Source: T1Sed10-7 sp041685505 (GTDB taxonomy: Bacteria; Actinomycetota; Nitriliruptoria; Nitriliruptorales; Nitriliruptoraceae). Taken from it: DNA of 13,969 bases. How positions within the stretch are numbered: the stretch's first letter is position 1; each line of letters opens with the position of its first letter. This document shows, piece by piece, positions 7,144 to 13,450 of the stretch. The stretch lies in the NCBI GenBank assembly GCA_041685505.1, contig JAWLFQ010000069.1, positions 1 to 13,969 on the forward strand, in the 5' to 3' direction. A program made the position numbers and the translations under genes. Below the pieces are notes generated by a model. That model saw only the letters and a program-made list of their open reading frames with translations. It made no database searches and was not told the origin of the DNA.

Positions 7144-9233
7144 GCCTGCGCCCCGGTCCCGGTGCCGCTCGGTGGCGCGAGCCCCTTGGTGGCGATCTCC
7201 GCGGCCACCTGCGCGACGAAGGCGTCGAGCGCCACGTCCTTGCGCTGGTCGCCCTGGTAGGGCCGGACGGCGACGGTGCGCGCCTCGGCCTCGCTGCCAC
7301 CCACCACCAGGGTGTAGGGGACCTTGGAGGTCTGGGCCTCGCGGATGCGGTTGCCGAGCGTCGCGTCAGCCACGTCGACGTGGACGCGGACCCCCGCGGC
7401 GCGCAGGGCGTCGGCCACCTCGGTGGCGTAGGCGTCGAACTCGCTGGCCACGGGCAGCACCCGCACCTGCTCGGGCGCGAGCCAGGTGGGGAAGGCGCCG
7501 TTGAAGGACTCGACCATGACCGCGAAGAACCGTTCGATCGAGCCGAACAGGGCGCGATGGACCATGAAGGGGCGGTGACGTTCACCGTCGTCACCGACGT
7601 AGGTGATGTCGAAGCGCTCGGGGAGGTTGAAGTCGACCTGGATGGTGGTCAGCTGCCACTCCCGCCCGATGGCATCACGGGCGTGGATGTCGATCTTCGG
7701 TCCGTAGAACGCACCCTCGCCGGCATCGATCTGGTAGTCGTAGCCGGACCGTTCGGCCGCCTGCGTCAGCGCCTTCTCGGCGTAGCTCCACTGCTCGTCG
7801 GTGCCGATCGACTTCGCCTCGGGCCGGGTGGAGACGGCGACACGGGAGGGCTCACCCAGCCCGAAGGCGGCGTAGAGGTCACGGGCGAACTCGATGCAGC
7901 CCACGACCTCCTCGACCACCTGGTCGGCACGGCAGAAGATGTGGGAATCGTCCTGGGTGAAGCCCCGGGCCCGCAGCATGCCGTTGACCACCCCGGAACG
8001 CTCGTAGCGGTAGACCGTGCCGAGCTCGGAGATCCGCAGGGGCAGCTCACGGTAGGAGCGGGTGCGCGCGGTGAAGGCCAGGATGTGGAAGGGGCAGTTC
8101 ATCGGCTTGAGCCGGTAGGCCGCACCGGCGTCGTCGAGCTCCATCCCCGGGTACATCAGCTCCTCGTAGTTCTCGAGGTGCCCGGAGATCCGCCACAGGT
8201 CCTCCTTGGCGATGTGCGGGGTGTAGACCGGCTGGTAGCCGCGCGCGAGCGTCTCGTCGCGGATCCAGTCCTCCATCTGCTTGCGGACCATCGCCCCCTT
8301 GGGCAGGAAGATCGACAGTCCCGGTCCGAGCTCGTCGGGGTGATGGGTCAGCTCCAGATCCCGCCCGAGCTTGCGGTGATCGCGCTTGCGGGCCTCCTCC
8401 AACAGCTCGAGATGGGCCTTGAGCGCCTTCTTGGACTCCCACGCGGTGCCGTAGATGCGCTGGAGCATCGGCTGGTCCTCGCGCCCCCGCCAGTAGGCGC
8501 CGGCGCTGCGCAGCAACGTGAACGCGGGGATGCGGTCCGTGGAGGGCACGTGGGGGCCCCGGCACAGGTCCGACCACGCCACCTCGGTGCTGCCGTCGTC
8601 GAGGTCGCGGACGTTGCGGTAGACGGTGAAGGTGGGCGCCGCGCCCGCCCCGTGGTCGTCACCGCCCCGGTCGGCACCGCTCGGGGCGTCGGGGGCGACG
8701 GTGTCGACGGCGCTGACGATCGTGCCCGCATCGACCAGATCGATGATCTCGATCTTGTAGGGCTGGTCGGCGAACTCACTGCGCGCCGCCTGCTCGGACA
8801 CCTCCTCACGCACGTAGCGTTGCCGCTCGCGCGCCAGCTCGACCATGCGCGCCTCGATCCGCTCCAGATCCTGCGGGGTGAAGGGCGCGGGCACGTCGAA
8901 GTCGTAGTAGAAGCCGTCCTCGATCGGCGGGCCGATCGCCCACTTGGCGCCCGGGAACAGGTCGGTCACCGCCTGCGCCAGCAGGTGCGCGGTCGAGTGC
9001 CGCAGGATCGCCCGCCCCTGGTCGGTGTCGGCGTAGACAGGGGTGACGGTGGCCCCGTCCGGCACCGGACGGTCGAGGTCCCACTCCGCGGTGGTGCCGT
9101 CAGGGGTGGTCACCTCGGCGGCGACGACCGCGCCGCGGATCGCCTCCAGCGCCTTCAGCGCCTGCAGCGCGGTCGCGCCGGCGTCCAACTGGAGGTGCTG
9201 GTCGCCGTGGTGGACGGTGATGGTTCGGCTCAC
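7140..9233 (-). CDS. thrS: Threonyl-tRNA synthetase
   Basis: Class II synthetase charging tRNA-Thr, 697 aa. Seen in order: a TGS domain (about 1-68), the editing domain with HSTAHLLAQAV (H79, H83) and DLCRGPHVPSTD (C224, H228), the catalytic core with MNCPFH (zinc-binding C380), YRYERSG (R412), DDSHIF (H431) and MVHRALFGSIER (H559), and the anticodon-binding domain from about 590. The editing domain carries a low-complexity Asp/Gly/Ala insert at about 177-200. Start GTG at 9233 has AGGAG 6 bases upstream. It heads a tight operon (4-base overlap with the next gene). Only 63 bases separate it from the gene upstream, too little for a T-box leader. Confidence 0.97.
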   Translation of the reverse strand: MSRTITVHHGDQHLQLDAGATALQALKALEAIRGAVVAAEVTTPDGTTAEWDLDRPVPDGATVTPVYADTDQGRAILRHSTAHLLAQAVTDLFPGAKWAIGPPIEDGFYYDFDVPAPFTPQDLERIEARMVELARERQRYVREEVSEQAARSEFADQPYKIEIIDLVDAGTIVSAVDTVAPDAPSGADRGGDDHGAGAAPTFTVYRNVRDLDDGSTEVAWSDLCRGPHVPSTDRIPAFTLLRSAGAYWRGREDQPMLQRIYGTAWESKKALKAHLELLEEARKRDHRKLGRDLELTHHPDELGPGLSIFLPKGAMVRKQMEDWIRDETLARGYQPVYTPHIAKEDLWRISGHLENYEELMYPGMELDDAGAAYRLKPMNCPFHILAFTARTRSYRELPLRISELGTVYRYERSGVVNGMLRARGFTQDDSHIFCRADQVVEEVVGCIEFARDLYAAFGLGEPSRVAVSTRPEAKSIGTDEQWSYAEKALTQAAERSGYDYQIDAGEGAFYGPKIDIHARDAIGREWQLTTIQVDFNLPERFDITYVGDDGERHRPFMVHRALFGSIERFFAVMVESFNGAFPTWLAPEQVRVLPVASEFDAYATEVADALRAAGVRVHVDVADATLGNRIREAQTSKVPYTLVVGGSEAEARTVAVRPYQGDQRKDVALDAFVAQVAAEIATKGLAPPSGTGTGAQA

Positions 9234-9296
9234 GTGGCGCTCCTGGGAGACGTGCCGGCGGGTGGCTGCCGCGCACGGCGAGGGTAGTACCGGGAC

Positions 9297-10052
9297 CTAC
9301 CCCCGCTCCGTGGGACGGAAGAGGTAGTTGCGACGGCGTGTGGTGACCTCGGCAACGGGCTGCCAGCTGCCCTGCTCCAGGGTGGACATCCGGTAGTCGC
9401 GCGCATCGAACCACGCCACCAGATCCGCCGGCTCGAGCGCGAAACGGGTCAGATGACGGCGCTCGATCTCGACCAGCACGGCCGGACGATGGCGCTCGAT
9501 GGTGCGTTCCGCTCCCGACAGCACCGACAGCTCGGCACCTTCGACGTCGATCTTGAGCAGATCGACCCGCTCCAGTCCCGCAGCGACGACCGCCCCGTCC
9601 AGGGTCGCGACGCTGACCGGGACCGGCACATCGGCGGGGAACTCGGTGTTGGAACCGAGGTGGTGCGCGTCGTCGCTGAGGAAGGCCCGACCATGGACCG
9701 GCAGGCCGCGCCGCCGGGGCAGGCTCATCCGCCCCCTCCCCGGGCGGTCGCCGAGCGCCCGTCGGACCAGGACCACGTTGTCGACCCCGAGCACCCGGAG
9801 CACCCACGCGAGCCAGCGGCCCGGCCCCGGGAGCGGCTCGAAGCTCAGCACACGACCGGCGGGTCCCACCCGTGCCGCGAAGGTCAGGGTGTAGAGACCG
9901 TACGCGGCGCCGACGTCGAGCCCGACCCCACCGGCGGGAAGCACGCCGTCGAGCGCGGCGACCTCCGCTTCCACGGGTGAACGCCGGCGCGCCAGGGCCC
10001 GGAGGACGCGCGTCACGGCGCGAAGCCGCGGACCGCAACGGGAGGGTTCCAT
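9297..10052 (-). CDS. FkbM-family methyltransferase
   Basis: SAM-dependent O-methyltransferase fold of the FkbM family, 251 aa, probably cytoplasmic and probably acting on a sugar or small-molecule hydroxyl. Seen: a basic N-terminus (residues 1-26, many Arg), motif I VGLDVGAAYGLYTLTFA at about 43-59, SFEPLPG at 69-75, a variable basic loop, the FkbM hallmark VDLLKIDVEGAE, then VLVEIERRHL and a C-terminal YLFRP. Start ATG at 10052 has only a weak AGG/GAG upstream; a GTG 12 codons in is an alternative. It lies 63 bases upstream of thrS in the same direction and 70 bases after the tRNA gene. The substrate is unknown. Confidence 0.88.
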   Translation of the reverse strand: MEPSRCGPRLRAVTRVLRALARRRSPVEAEVAALDGVLPAGGVGLDVGAAYGLYTLTFAARVGPAGRVLSFEPLPGPGRWLAWVLRVLGVDNVVLVRRALGDRPGRGRMSLPRRRGLPVHGRAFLSDDAHHLGSNTEFPADVPVPVSVATLDGAVVAAGLERVDLLKIDVEGAELSVLSGAERTIERHRPAVLVEIERRHLTRFALEPADLVAWFDARDYRMSTLEQGSWQPVAEVTTRRRNYLFRPTERG

Positions 10053-10065
10053 GGACTCGACCTGG

Positions 10066-10110
10066 GTCGGCGGGCGACAGCGCCGACGTGCGTTGCCGCT
10101 GGTGCAGCGG
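10066..10110 (-). terminator. Two tandem hairpins after tRNA-Val
   Basis: On the minus strand the tRNA is followed after 12 bases by a 6-bp stem (CCGCTG/CAGCGG, 3-base loop, 10096-10110) and then a 7-bp stem (GTCGGCG/CGCCGAC, 8-base loop, 10066-10087). They could end the tRNA transcript or help 3' processing. There is no T-run. The second stem also lies just before the FkbM gene start and could sit in its leader. Confidence 0.35.
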
Positions 10111-10122
10111 GGTCGTCCTGGG

Positions 10123-10194
10123 TGGGCACGAGAGGTATCGAACCTCTGACCTCTGCCGTGTGAAGGCAGCGCTCTCCCACTGAGCTACGTGCCC
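10123..10194 (-). tRNA. tRNA-Val (CAC anticodon)
   Basis: A complete cloverleaf reads on the minus strand: 7-bp acceptor stem GGGCACG/CGTGCCC, D-arm GCTC/GAGC, anticodon stem CTGCC/GGCAG with loop TTCACAC (anticodon CAC, reading GUG), a 5-base variable loop, and T-arm AGAGG/CCTCT with loop TTCGATA. The length is 72 bases including discriminator A at 10123. The following bases are CCC, so the CCA tail is not encoded and must be added by the nucleotidyltransferase. Confidence 0.96.
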
Positions 10195-10208
10195 GGGATG
10201 GGGGCGGC

Positions 10209-10238
10209 AACGTAGCGCCGGGTCGCGACCAGGGCCAA
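10209..10238 (-). promoter_or_regulatory. Candidate sigma-70-type promoter for tRNA-Val
   Basis: On the minus strand TTGGCC (10233-10238) and TACGTT (10209-10214) are separated by 18 bases. They lie 15 bases upstream of the tRNA 5' end, the expected spacing for a short leader. The -35 matches TTGACA at four of six positions and the -10 keeps the TA...T frame. This is a by-eye call. Confidence 0.4.
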
Positions 10239-10241
10239 CAG

Positions 10242-10276
10242 CACCTGCCGTGTCCACACCTGCCGTGCCTGCGGTG
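10242..10276. repeat. Direct repeats CACCTGCCGTG
   Basis: CACCTGCCGTG occurs exactly at 10242-10252 and again at 10257-10267, a period of 15 bases. A third partial copy with one mismatch (CCTGCGGTG) follows at 10268-10276. They lie between the divergent tRNA promoter and the plus-strand Shine-Dalgarno element, where an operator could sit. Chance similarity in GC-rich DNA is possible. Confidence 0.5.
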
Positions 10277-10344
10277 TGCAACGGTTCTGGCACCGACGCC
10301 CGTGGTGTGGCACGCTGCCGCCACCAGAGGAAGGAGGTGGTCCG

Positions 10345-10392
10345 TTGAGCCATAGTCATCCGAACGGGACCCTGGAGGTGCCCGGCCGCTGA
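10345..10392 (+). CDS. 15-codon open frame behind an extended Shine-Dalgarno
   Basis: TTG at 10345 opens a frame encoding MSHSHPNGTLEVPGR and then TGA. AAGGAGGTGGTCC at 10331-10343 is complementary to the conserved 3' end of bacterial 16S rRNA over 13 bases with one G-U pair, and the GGAGG core sits 7 bases before the TTG. The stop codon lies in the loop of a 6-bp hairpin. It could be a leader peptide, a small protein, or a ribosome-docking element whose product does not matter. I do not recognise the peptide, and a TTG start on a frame this short is weak evidence alone. Confidence 0.4.
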   Translation: MSHSHPNGTLEVPGR

Positions 10393-10607
10393 GGCCGGAC
10401 GCTGGACCGATCCAGCGAATCCACGCCGGGTACCGCCAACGGCATCGGTCGGGGACTCGTCCCGCCCGACGCCACACCGCCGGTGACGCGACCGTCGTCA
10501 GACGCTCGGACCGACATCGACGGAAGTGACGGTGCCAGAGGTTCCATCCAGCAACAGCACCAGAGCGCACCACATGAGGGGCGCGGCCACGGGCCGCGCC
10601 CCTCATG
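10382..10607 (+). ncRNA. Candidate structured RNA or mRNA leader
   Basis: Consecutive hairpins can be drawn by eye. CCGGCC/GGCCGG spans 10382-10398, with the short frame's stop in its loop. CGCTGGA/TCCAGCG with a 4-base loop spans 10400-10417. A three-segment stem (GGC, TCGG, CGGG pairing CCCG, CCGA, GCC, with single mismatches) spans 10441-10473. CCGTCG/CGACGG spans 10492-10523, and the 16-bp stem closes at 10607. The order of short frame, structured stretch and strong stem resembles an attenuator leader or a small RNA with its own terminator. It does not match tmRNA, RNase P RNA or SRP RNA landmarks I know. GC-rich DNA forms short stems by chance. Confidence 0.35.
10573..10607 (+). terminator. 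Perfect 16-bp inverted repeat, terminator-like
   Basis: CATGAGGGGCGCGGCC pairs exactly with its complement at 10592-10607 around a 3-base loop. This is the strongest stem in the window. It lies downstream of the short frame and 124 bases before the transporter start. No T-run follows, as is common for actinobacterial hairpin terminators. Being symmetric it could work in either direction. Confidence 0.6.
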
Positions 10608-10731
10608 CGTGCGCCGCAGCAGGTGACGCGCGGGTGTCCGTTGTGCCAACGTCGCGTGTTGCAGCCGACGACAGGGCGTGCGAGGCTCCCGCCCGCAACC
10701 CCCCGTCCGGCAGCGCAGCCCGGAGCAGCAC

Positions 10732-11877
10732 GTGGACCGAGAGCAACGGATGCGACGGGGTCCGCTCGTGCTGCCCGCGCCGGCACGCGCGGTGCTGGTC
10801 CTCGCGCTGCTCTACGGCTTCCTCGTCGGCGTGGCGCTGTTGGAGGAGGGGATCGCCGAGCTCGGCGAGGGCTTCACCAGCGGCCTGCTCGACCAGGTCG
10901 CGAACCCCCTCGCGGGACTCTTCGCGGGGGTGCTGTTCACGGTGCTCGTGCAGTCCTCCTCGGTGTCGACGGCGACGATCGTGGGTCTGGTCGGCGCCGG
11001 CACGATCCCCCTCGACCTCGCCGTACCGATGATCATGGGTGCCAACATCGGCACCACGGTGACCAACACCCTGGCCTCGCTCGGCAACATCCGGCGACCG
11101 CGGGAGTTCCAGCTCGGCTTCAGCGCCGCGATCGTCCACGACTTCTTCAACCTCGCGGCGGTGGCGATCCTGCTGCCGCTGGAGCTGGCCACCGGCTGGC
11201 TGGTGGGCGTGTCCACCTGGCTGACGGACCGCCTGCGGGGTGCCGAGGTCAGCGAGGTCGGCGCCAGCCCGATCCGCACCGCGGTGAAGATCCCGGTCGA
11301 GGCCATCTCCGATGTGGTGCGCGCCAGCGGGTTGATCAGCGTCGTGGCCGCCATCCTCCTGCTGGCGATCGGCCTCGGGCTGATCTTCGGTGCGCTCGGG
11401 CTGCTGACCCGCAACATGCGACAGCTGGTGGCCGGGGGTGTCGAGCGGGCCATGAACGCCGTGATCGGCAAGGGCGGCGGGGCGATCGGCATCCTGGTCG
11501 GCGTGCTGATCACGATCGCCGTGCAGTCGTCGTCGATCACGACCGCGATCCTGGTCCCGCTGGTGGCCTCGGGCGTGCTGACCCTGCGCAACGCCTACCC
11601 GGTCACCCTCGGCGCCAACATCGGGACCACGGTGACGGCACTGCTGGCCTCTCTGGCGGTCCTGCGGCCCGAAGGTCTGACGATCGCCCTGGTCCACACG
11701 ATCTTCAACCTCGCCGCCATCGCGCTCATCTACCCGATCCCACGCGTCCGCGAGCTACCACTGAAGGCAGCGGTGTGGCTGTCGCGCATCGCCACCGAGC
11801 ACCGCAGCCTGGTCATCGCCTACGTGCTGGGGGTCTTCGTGGTGATCCCACTGCTCGGCGTGTTCCTCCTCGGCTGA
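10732..11877 (+). CDS. Na+/phosphate cotransporter (NptA / PF02690 family)
   Basis: Inner-membrane sodium-dependent phosphate transporter, 381 aa from the chosen start. Seen: the family's inverted internal duplication, with VLVQSSSVSTATIVGLVGAG (71-90) echoed by AVQSSSITTAILVPLVASG (263-281), and GANIGTTVTNTLASL (103-117) echoed by GANIGTTVTALLASL (294-308). QSSS contributes to substrate and Na+ binding in the family. Eight or more hydrophobic segments are visible. GTG at 10732 is chosen because GGAG lies 6 bases upstream; ATG at 10750 has a poor site, and GTG at 10678 adds unrelated residues. Unlike many bacterial homologues it has no C-terminal PhoU domain; that function is in the next gene, 16 bases on. 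Confidence 0.93.
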   Translation: MDREQRMRRGPLVLPAPARAVLVLALLYGFLVGVALLEEGIAELGEGFTSGLLDQVANPLAGLFAGVLFTVLVQSSSVSTATIVGLVGAGTIPLDLAVPMIMGANIGTTVTNTLASLGNIRRPREFQLGFSAAIVHDFFNLAAVAILLPLELATGWLVGVSTWLTDRLRGAEVSEVGASPIRTAVKIPVEAISDVVRASGLISVVAAILLLAIGLGLIFGALGLLTRNMRQLVAGGVERAMNAVIGKGGGAIGILVGVLITIAVQSSSITTAILVPLVASGVLTLRNAYPVTLGANIGTTVTALLASLAVLRPEGLTIALVHTIFNLAAIALIYPIPRVRELPLKAAVWLSRIATEHRSLVIAYVLGVFVVIPLLGVFLLG

Positions 11878-11893
11878 CCGACACAAAGGCCCC

Positions 11894-12562
11894 ATGATGG
11901 CGTTCGGCTTCAAACGCAGCAGCTCCAGCGACGACCGCCTCGACAACATCGAGGCCATCATCCAGCGCATGCTCACCGACGATCGGGCCGTGTTCGACCT
12001 GGCGATGTCCAGCCTCGTCGACGGCGTCGACTGGCGCGGCGTCAAGCGTGAGATCAAGGCCACCGACCAGCGGGTCAACGACGGTGAACGCGAGATCCGC
12101 CGCGACCTGGTCGTCCACGCCAGCGTCGTCGGTGCGATCGACACCCCGTCCATCCTGGTCTACATGTCCATCGTCAAGGACATCGAACGCGTCGGGGACT
12201 ACGGCAAGAACCTGCGCGATCTGGCGCGTGACGGCGTCGACCTGCAGGACTTCCCCGCCTGGCACGAGCTGCGCACCGAGGTGTCCCGGATGATCGGCGA
12301 CACCGCCGAGGTGTTCGCCGAACGCGACCACGAGCGGGCCCGCGCGATGCTGGCGCGCGGTGACGAGCTCCTCGACGAGTTCGACACGCTGGTCTCGAAC
12401 CTGGTGCGGGGCGAGGACGATCGGGCGCACGCGGTAGGCCGAGCCCTCGCCGCGCGCTACGTCAAGCGGATCGTGGCCCACCTGACCAACGTGCTGTCCG
12501 CCGTGGTGATGCCGATCGAACGGCTCGACTACTTCGACGAGGATCCCGAGGACCGGGAGTGA
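11894..12562 (+). CDS. PhoU-like phosphate regulatory protein
   Basis: All-helical cytoplasmic protein of 222 aa with the two-fold PhoU repeat. Seen: SIVKDIERVGDYGKNLRDLA (93-112), the PhoU metal-binding signature (E98, D102), and a weaker second copy RYVKRIVAHLTNVLSAV (188-204), in which His and Asn replace the usual acidic residue. PhoU proteins restrain phosphate uptake and signal phosphate status to a sensor kinase. Here the partner is likely the adjacent Na+/Pi transporter rather than a Pst complex, as none is in the window. The start may be ATG 11894 or ATG 11897; AAAGG lies 4 or 7 bases upstream, which slightly favours 11897. It is co-transcribed with the transporter. Confidence 0.9.
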   Translation: MMAFGFKRSSSSDDRLDNIEAIIQRMLTDDRAVFDLAMSSLVDGVDWRGVKREIKATDQRVNDGEREIRRDLVVHASVVGAIDTPSILVYMSIVKDIERVGDYGKNLRDLARDGVDLQDFPAWHELRTEVSRMIGDTAEVFAERDHERARAMLARGDELLDEFDTLVSNLVRGEDDRAHAVGRALAARYVKRIVAHLTNVLSAVVMPIERLDYFDEDPEDRE

Positions 12563-12596
12563 GCGGGACGCGCGGCGTGTGCCGCGACGCGCTCAC
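12559..12596. terminator. Shared hairpin between convergent phoU-like and anti-sigma genes
   Basis: GTGAGCG (12559-12565) pairs with CGCTCAC (12590-12596), and an inner CGCGCGGC/GCCGCG-CG stem with one bulged base closes on a GTGT loop. The plus-strand stop TGA (12560-12562) lies in the left arm and the minus-strand stop TGA (12593-12595) in the right arm, so both genes end inside one symmetrical structure. It is a likely bidirectional terminator. Confidence 0.6.
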
Positions 12597-13336
12597 GGAT
12601 CGTCGGTGACCCGCTCGGCGACCAGGCGCGCCTCGAGCACCACGGGCCCCTCGGGCTGCTCCTGGGCCGTACCGACCTCGCGGGTGACCGTCAGCTCGCG
12701 GGCGCCGTCGGTGTCCAGCGAGACGGCAACGCTGCCCTCCTCGAGCTCGCCGGGGCCCGCGATCACCCGTGGCGGTGTCTGCTCCGGCTCCGGTGCCCCG
12801 GCGAACCACGCCACCAGTCGCTCATCGTCACCGAGCGGCGCGAGTTCGGCCAGGGTCAGGGTGATGGTGCTGCCGTCGGTGACCAACCGTCCCACGACGT
12901 CACCGCGGGTGTCGACCTCGAGCTCCACCCCGAGGGCCAGGCGCTCGAGGGCGTCCCCCTGGGCCTCCACCACGCCGAGGTAGGCGGCCGCGGTGCTGCG
13001 CAGGTGCAGGTTCCAGAAGGCCATCGCGGCCGCCAGCACGAGCACCACGACCACCGCCACGGTCACGTGGCCGACGCCGATCCGGCCACCTCGTCCCGTC
13101 TCCCGCTCCTGGACCCCGGCACGTGGTGCGACCTCGGTGCGCACCGGCGAGCGGGTCCGCTCCTCCCGCTCCGCCGCAGCCAGATCGTCGGCGATGCCGT
13201 GCAGTTCCGCGACCCGGGAACGACACTGACCGCAGTTGTGGAGGTGGTTGCGGAAGTCCGCCGCCTGGCGCGGCGACAAGCCGCCGAGCACATGCCCGAC
13301 CGCCATCTGCTCGTACCGACCGTGCCCGCTCGCCAT
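12593..13336 (-). CDS. RskA-like transmembrane anti-sigma factor
   Basis: Single-pass membrane protein of 247 aa. Seen: a zinc-binding anti-sigma motif of the form H-x3-C-x2-C (H31, C35, C38) within YEQMAVGHVLGGLSPRQAADFRNHLHNCGQC; a charged linker; one membrane helix at about 89-107; and an extracytoplasmic beta-rich domain of about 135 residues whose pattern (LTLAELAPL..DERLVAWFAG, then VAVSLDTDGARELTVTRE) recalls the RskA C-terminal domain. Such proteins hold an ECF sigma factor until regulated proteolysis releases it. No sigma factor gene lies in the window. The ATG start has no Shine-Dalgarno but has a -10-like TACGCT 8 bases upstream, suggesting a leaderless transcript. Confidence 0.85.
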   Translation of the reverse strand: MASGHGRYEQMAVGHVLGGLSPRQAADFRNHLHNCGQCRSRVAELHGIADDLAAAEREERTRSPVRTEVAPRAGVQERETGRGGRIGVGHVTVAVVVVLVLAAAMAFWNLHLRSTAAAYLGVVEAQGDALERLALGVELEVDTRGDVVGRLVTDGSTITLTLAELAPLGDDERLVAWFAGAPEPEQTPPRVIAGPGELEEGSVAVSLDTDGARELTVTREVGTAQEQPEGPVVLEARLVAERVTDDP

Positions 13337-13344
13337 GACGCCGT

Positions 13345-13375
13345 AGCGTAGGGCCGATCGCGGCCCCAGGGTCCA
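13345..13375 (-). promoter_or_regulatory. Candidate promoter giving a leaderless anti-sigma mRNA
   Basis: On the minus strand TACGCT (13345-13350) lies 8 bases before the ATG at 13336, so a normal start point would fall at or next to the A of ATG. A weak -35 (TGGACC, 13370-13375) lies 19 bases further up, longer than ideal. The lack of any Shine-Dalgarno at this start supports a leaderless mRNA, common in actinobacteria. Confidence 0.35.
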
Positions 13376-13417
13376 TCCGGCCGGTCAGCGCACCCCGCAC
13401 CACGCCACAGCGCACCG

Positions 13418-13435
13418 CCCGTGGTCACGCACGGG
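13418..13435 (-). terminator. Weak hairpin after the M23 peptidase gene
   Basis: CCCGTG/CACGGG form a 6-bp stem with a 6-base loop, 16 bases past the peptidase stop on the minus strand. No T-run is seen. It may separate the peptidase from the anti-sigma gene. Confidence 0.25.
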
Positions 13436-13450
13436 GTGGGTGATGGCCCG

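Larger units (their letters stand above)
10195..10731. other. 537-base interval without a conventional gene, between divergent tRNA-Val and the phosphate transporter
   Basis: Reading left to right it holds the tRNA promoter, 11-base direct repeats (10242-10267), a very long Shine-Dalgarno and 15-codon frame (10331-10392), four further hairpins (10382-10523), a perfect 16-bp stem (10573-10607), and about 120 bases leading to the transporter start. In the last part GTTG occurs twice around a CAAC (about 10630-10660), allowing alternative short pairings. Longer open frames exist on both strands here, but they overlap the perfect stem and have no recognisable protein content. Confidence 0.6.

Noticed and set aside
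7128..9287. A 719-codon plus-strand open frame opposite thrS
   Set aside because: thrS on the other strand has every catalytic motif; the opposite frame is Gly/Val/Asp-rich without recognisable content.
9234..9296. T-box or autoregulatory leader for thrS
   Set aside because: Only 63 bases separate thrS from the gene upstream, too short for a T-box, and no tRNA-like or specifier structure is visible.
10320..10607. tmRNA, RNase P RNA or SRP RNA
   Set aside because: No tRNA-like ends, no ALAA-type tag, and no RNase P or SRP signature segments; the short frame ends in EVPGR.
10479..10625. A plus-strand GTG frame of about 47 codons across the terminator-like stem
   Set aside because: No Shine-Dalgarno, and it must read through the strong hairpin; better explained as non-coding.
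10356..10649. A 97-codon minus-strand frame in the intergenic interval
   Set aside because: It runs through the perfect 16-bp stem and has no ribosome-binding site or recognisable sequence.
10605..11897. A 430-codon plus-strand frame overlapping the phosphate transporter
   Set aside because: It lies in another frame of a gene with duplicated QSSS and GANIGTT motifs, and its composition is Arg/Ala/Gly-rich.
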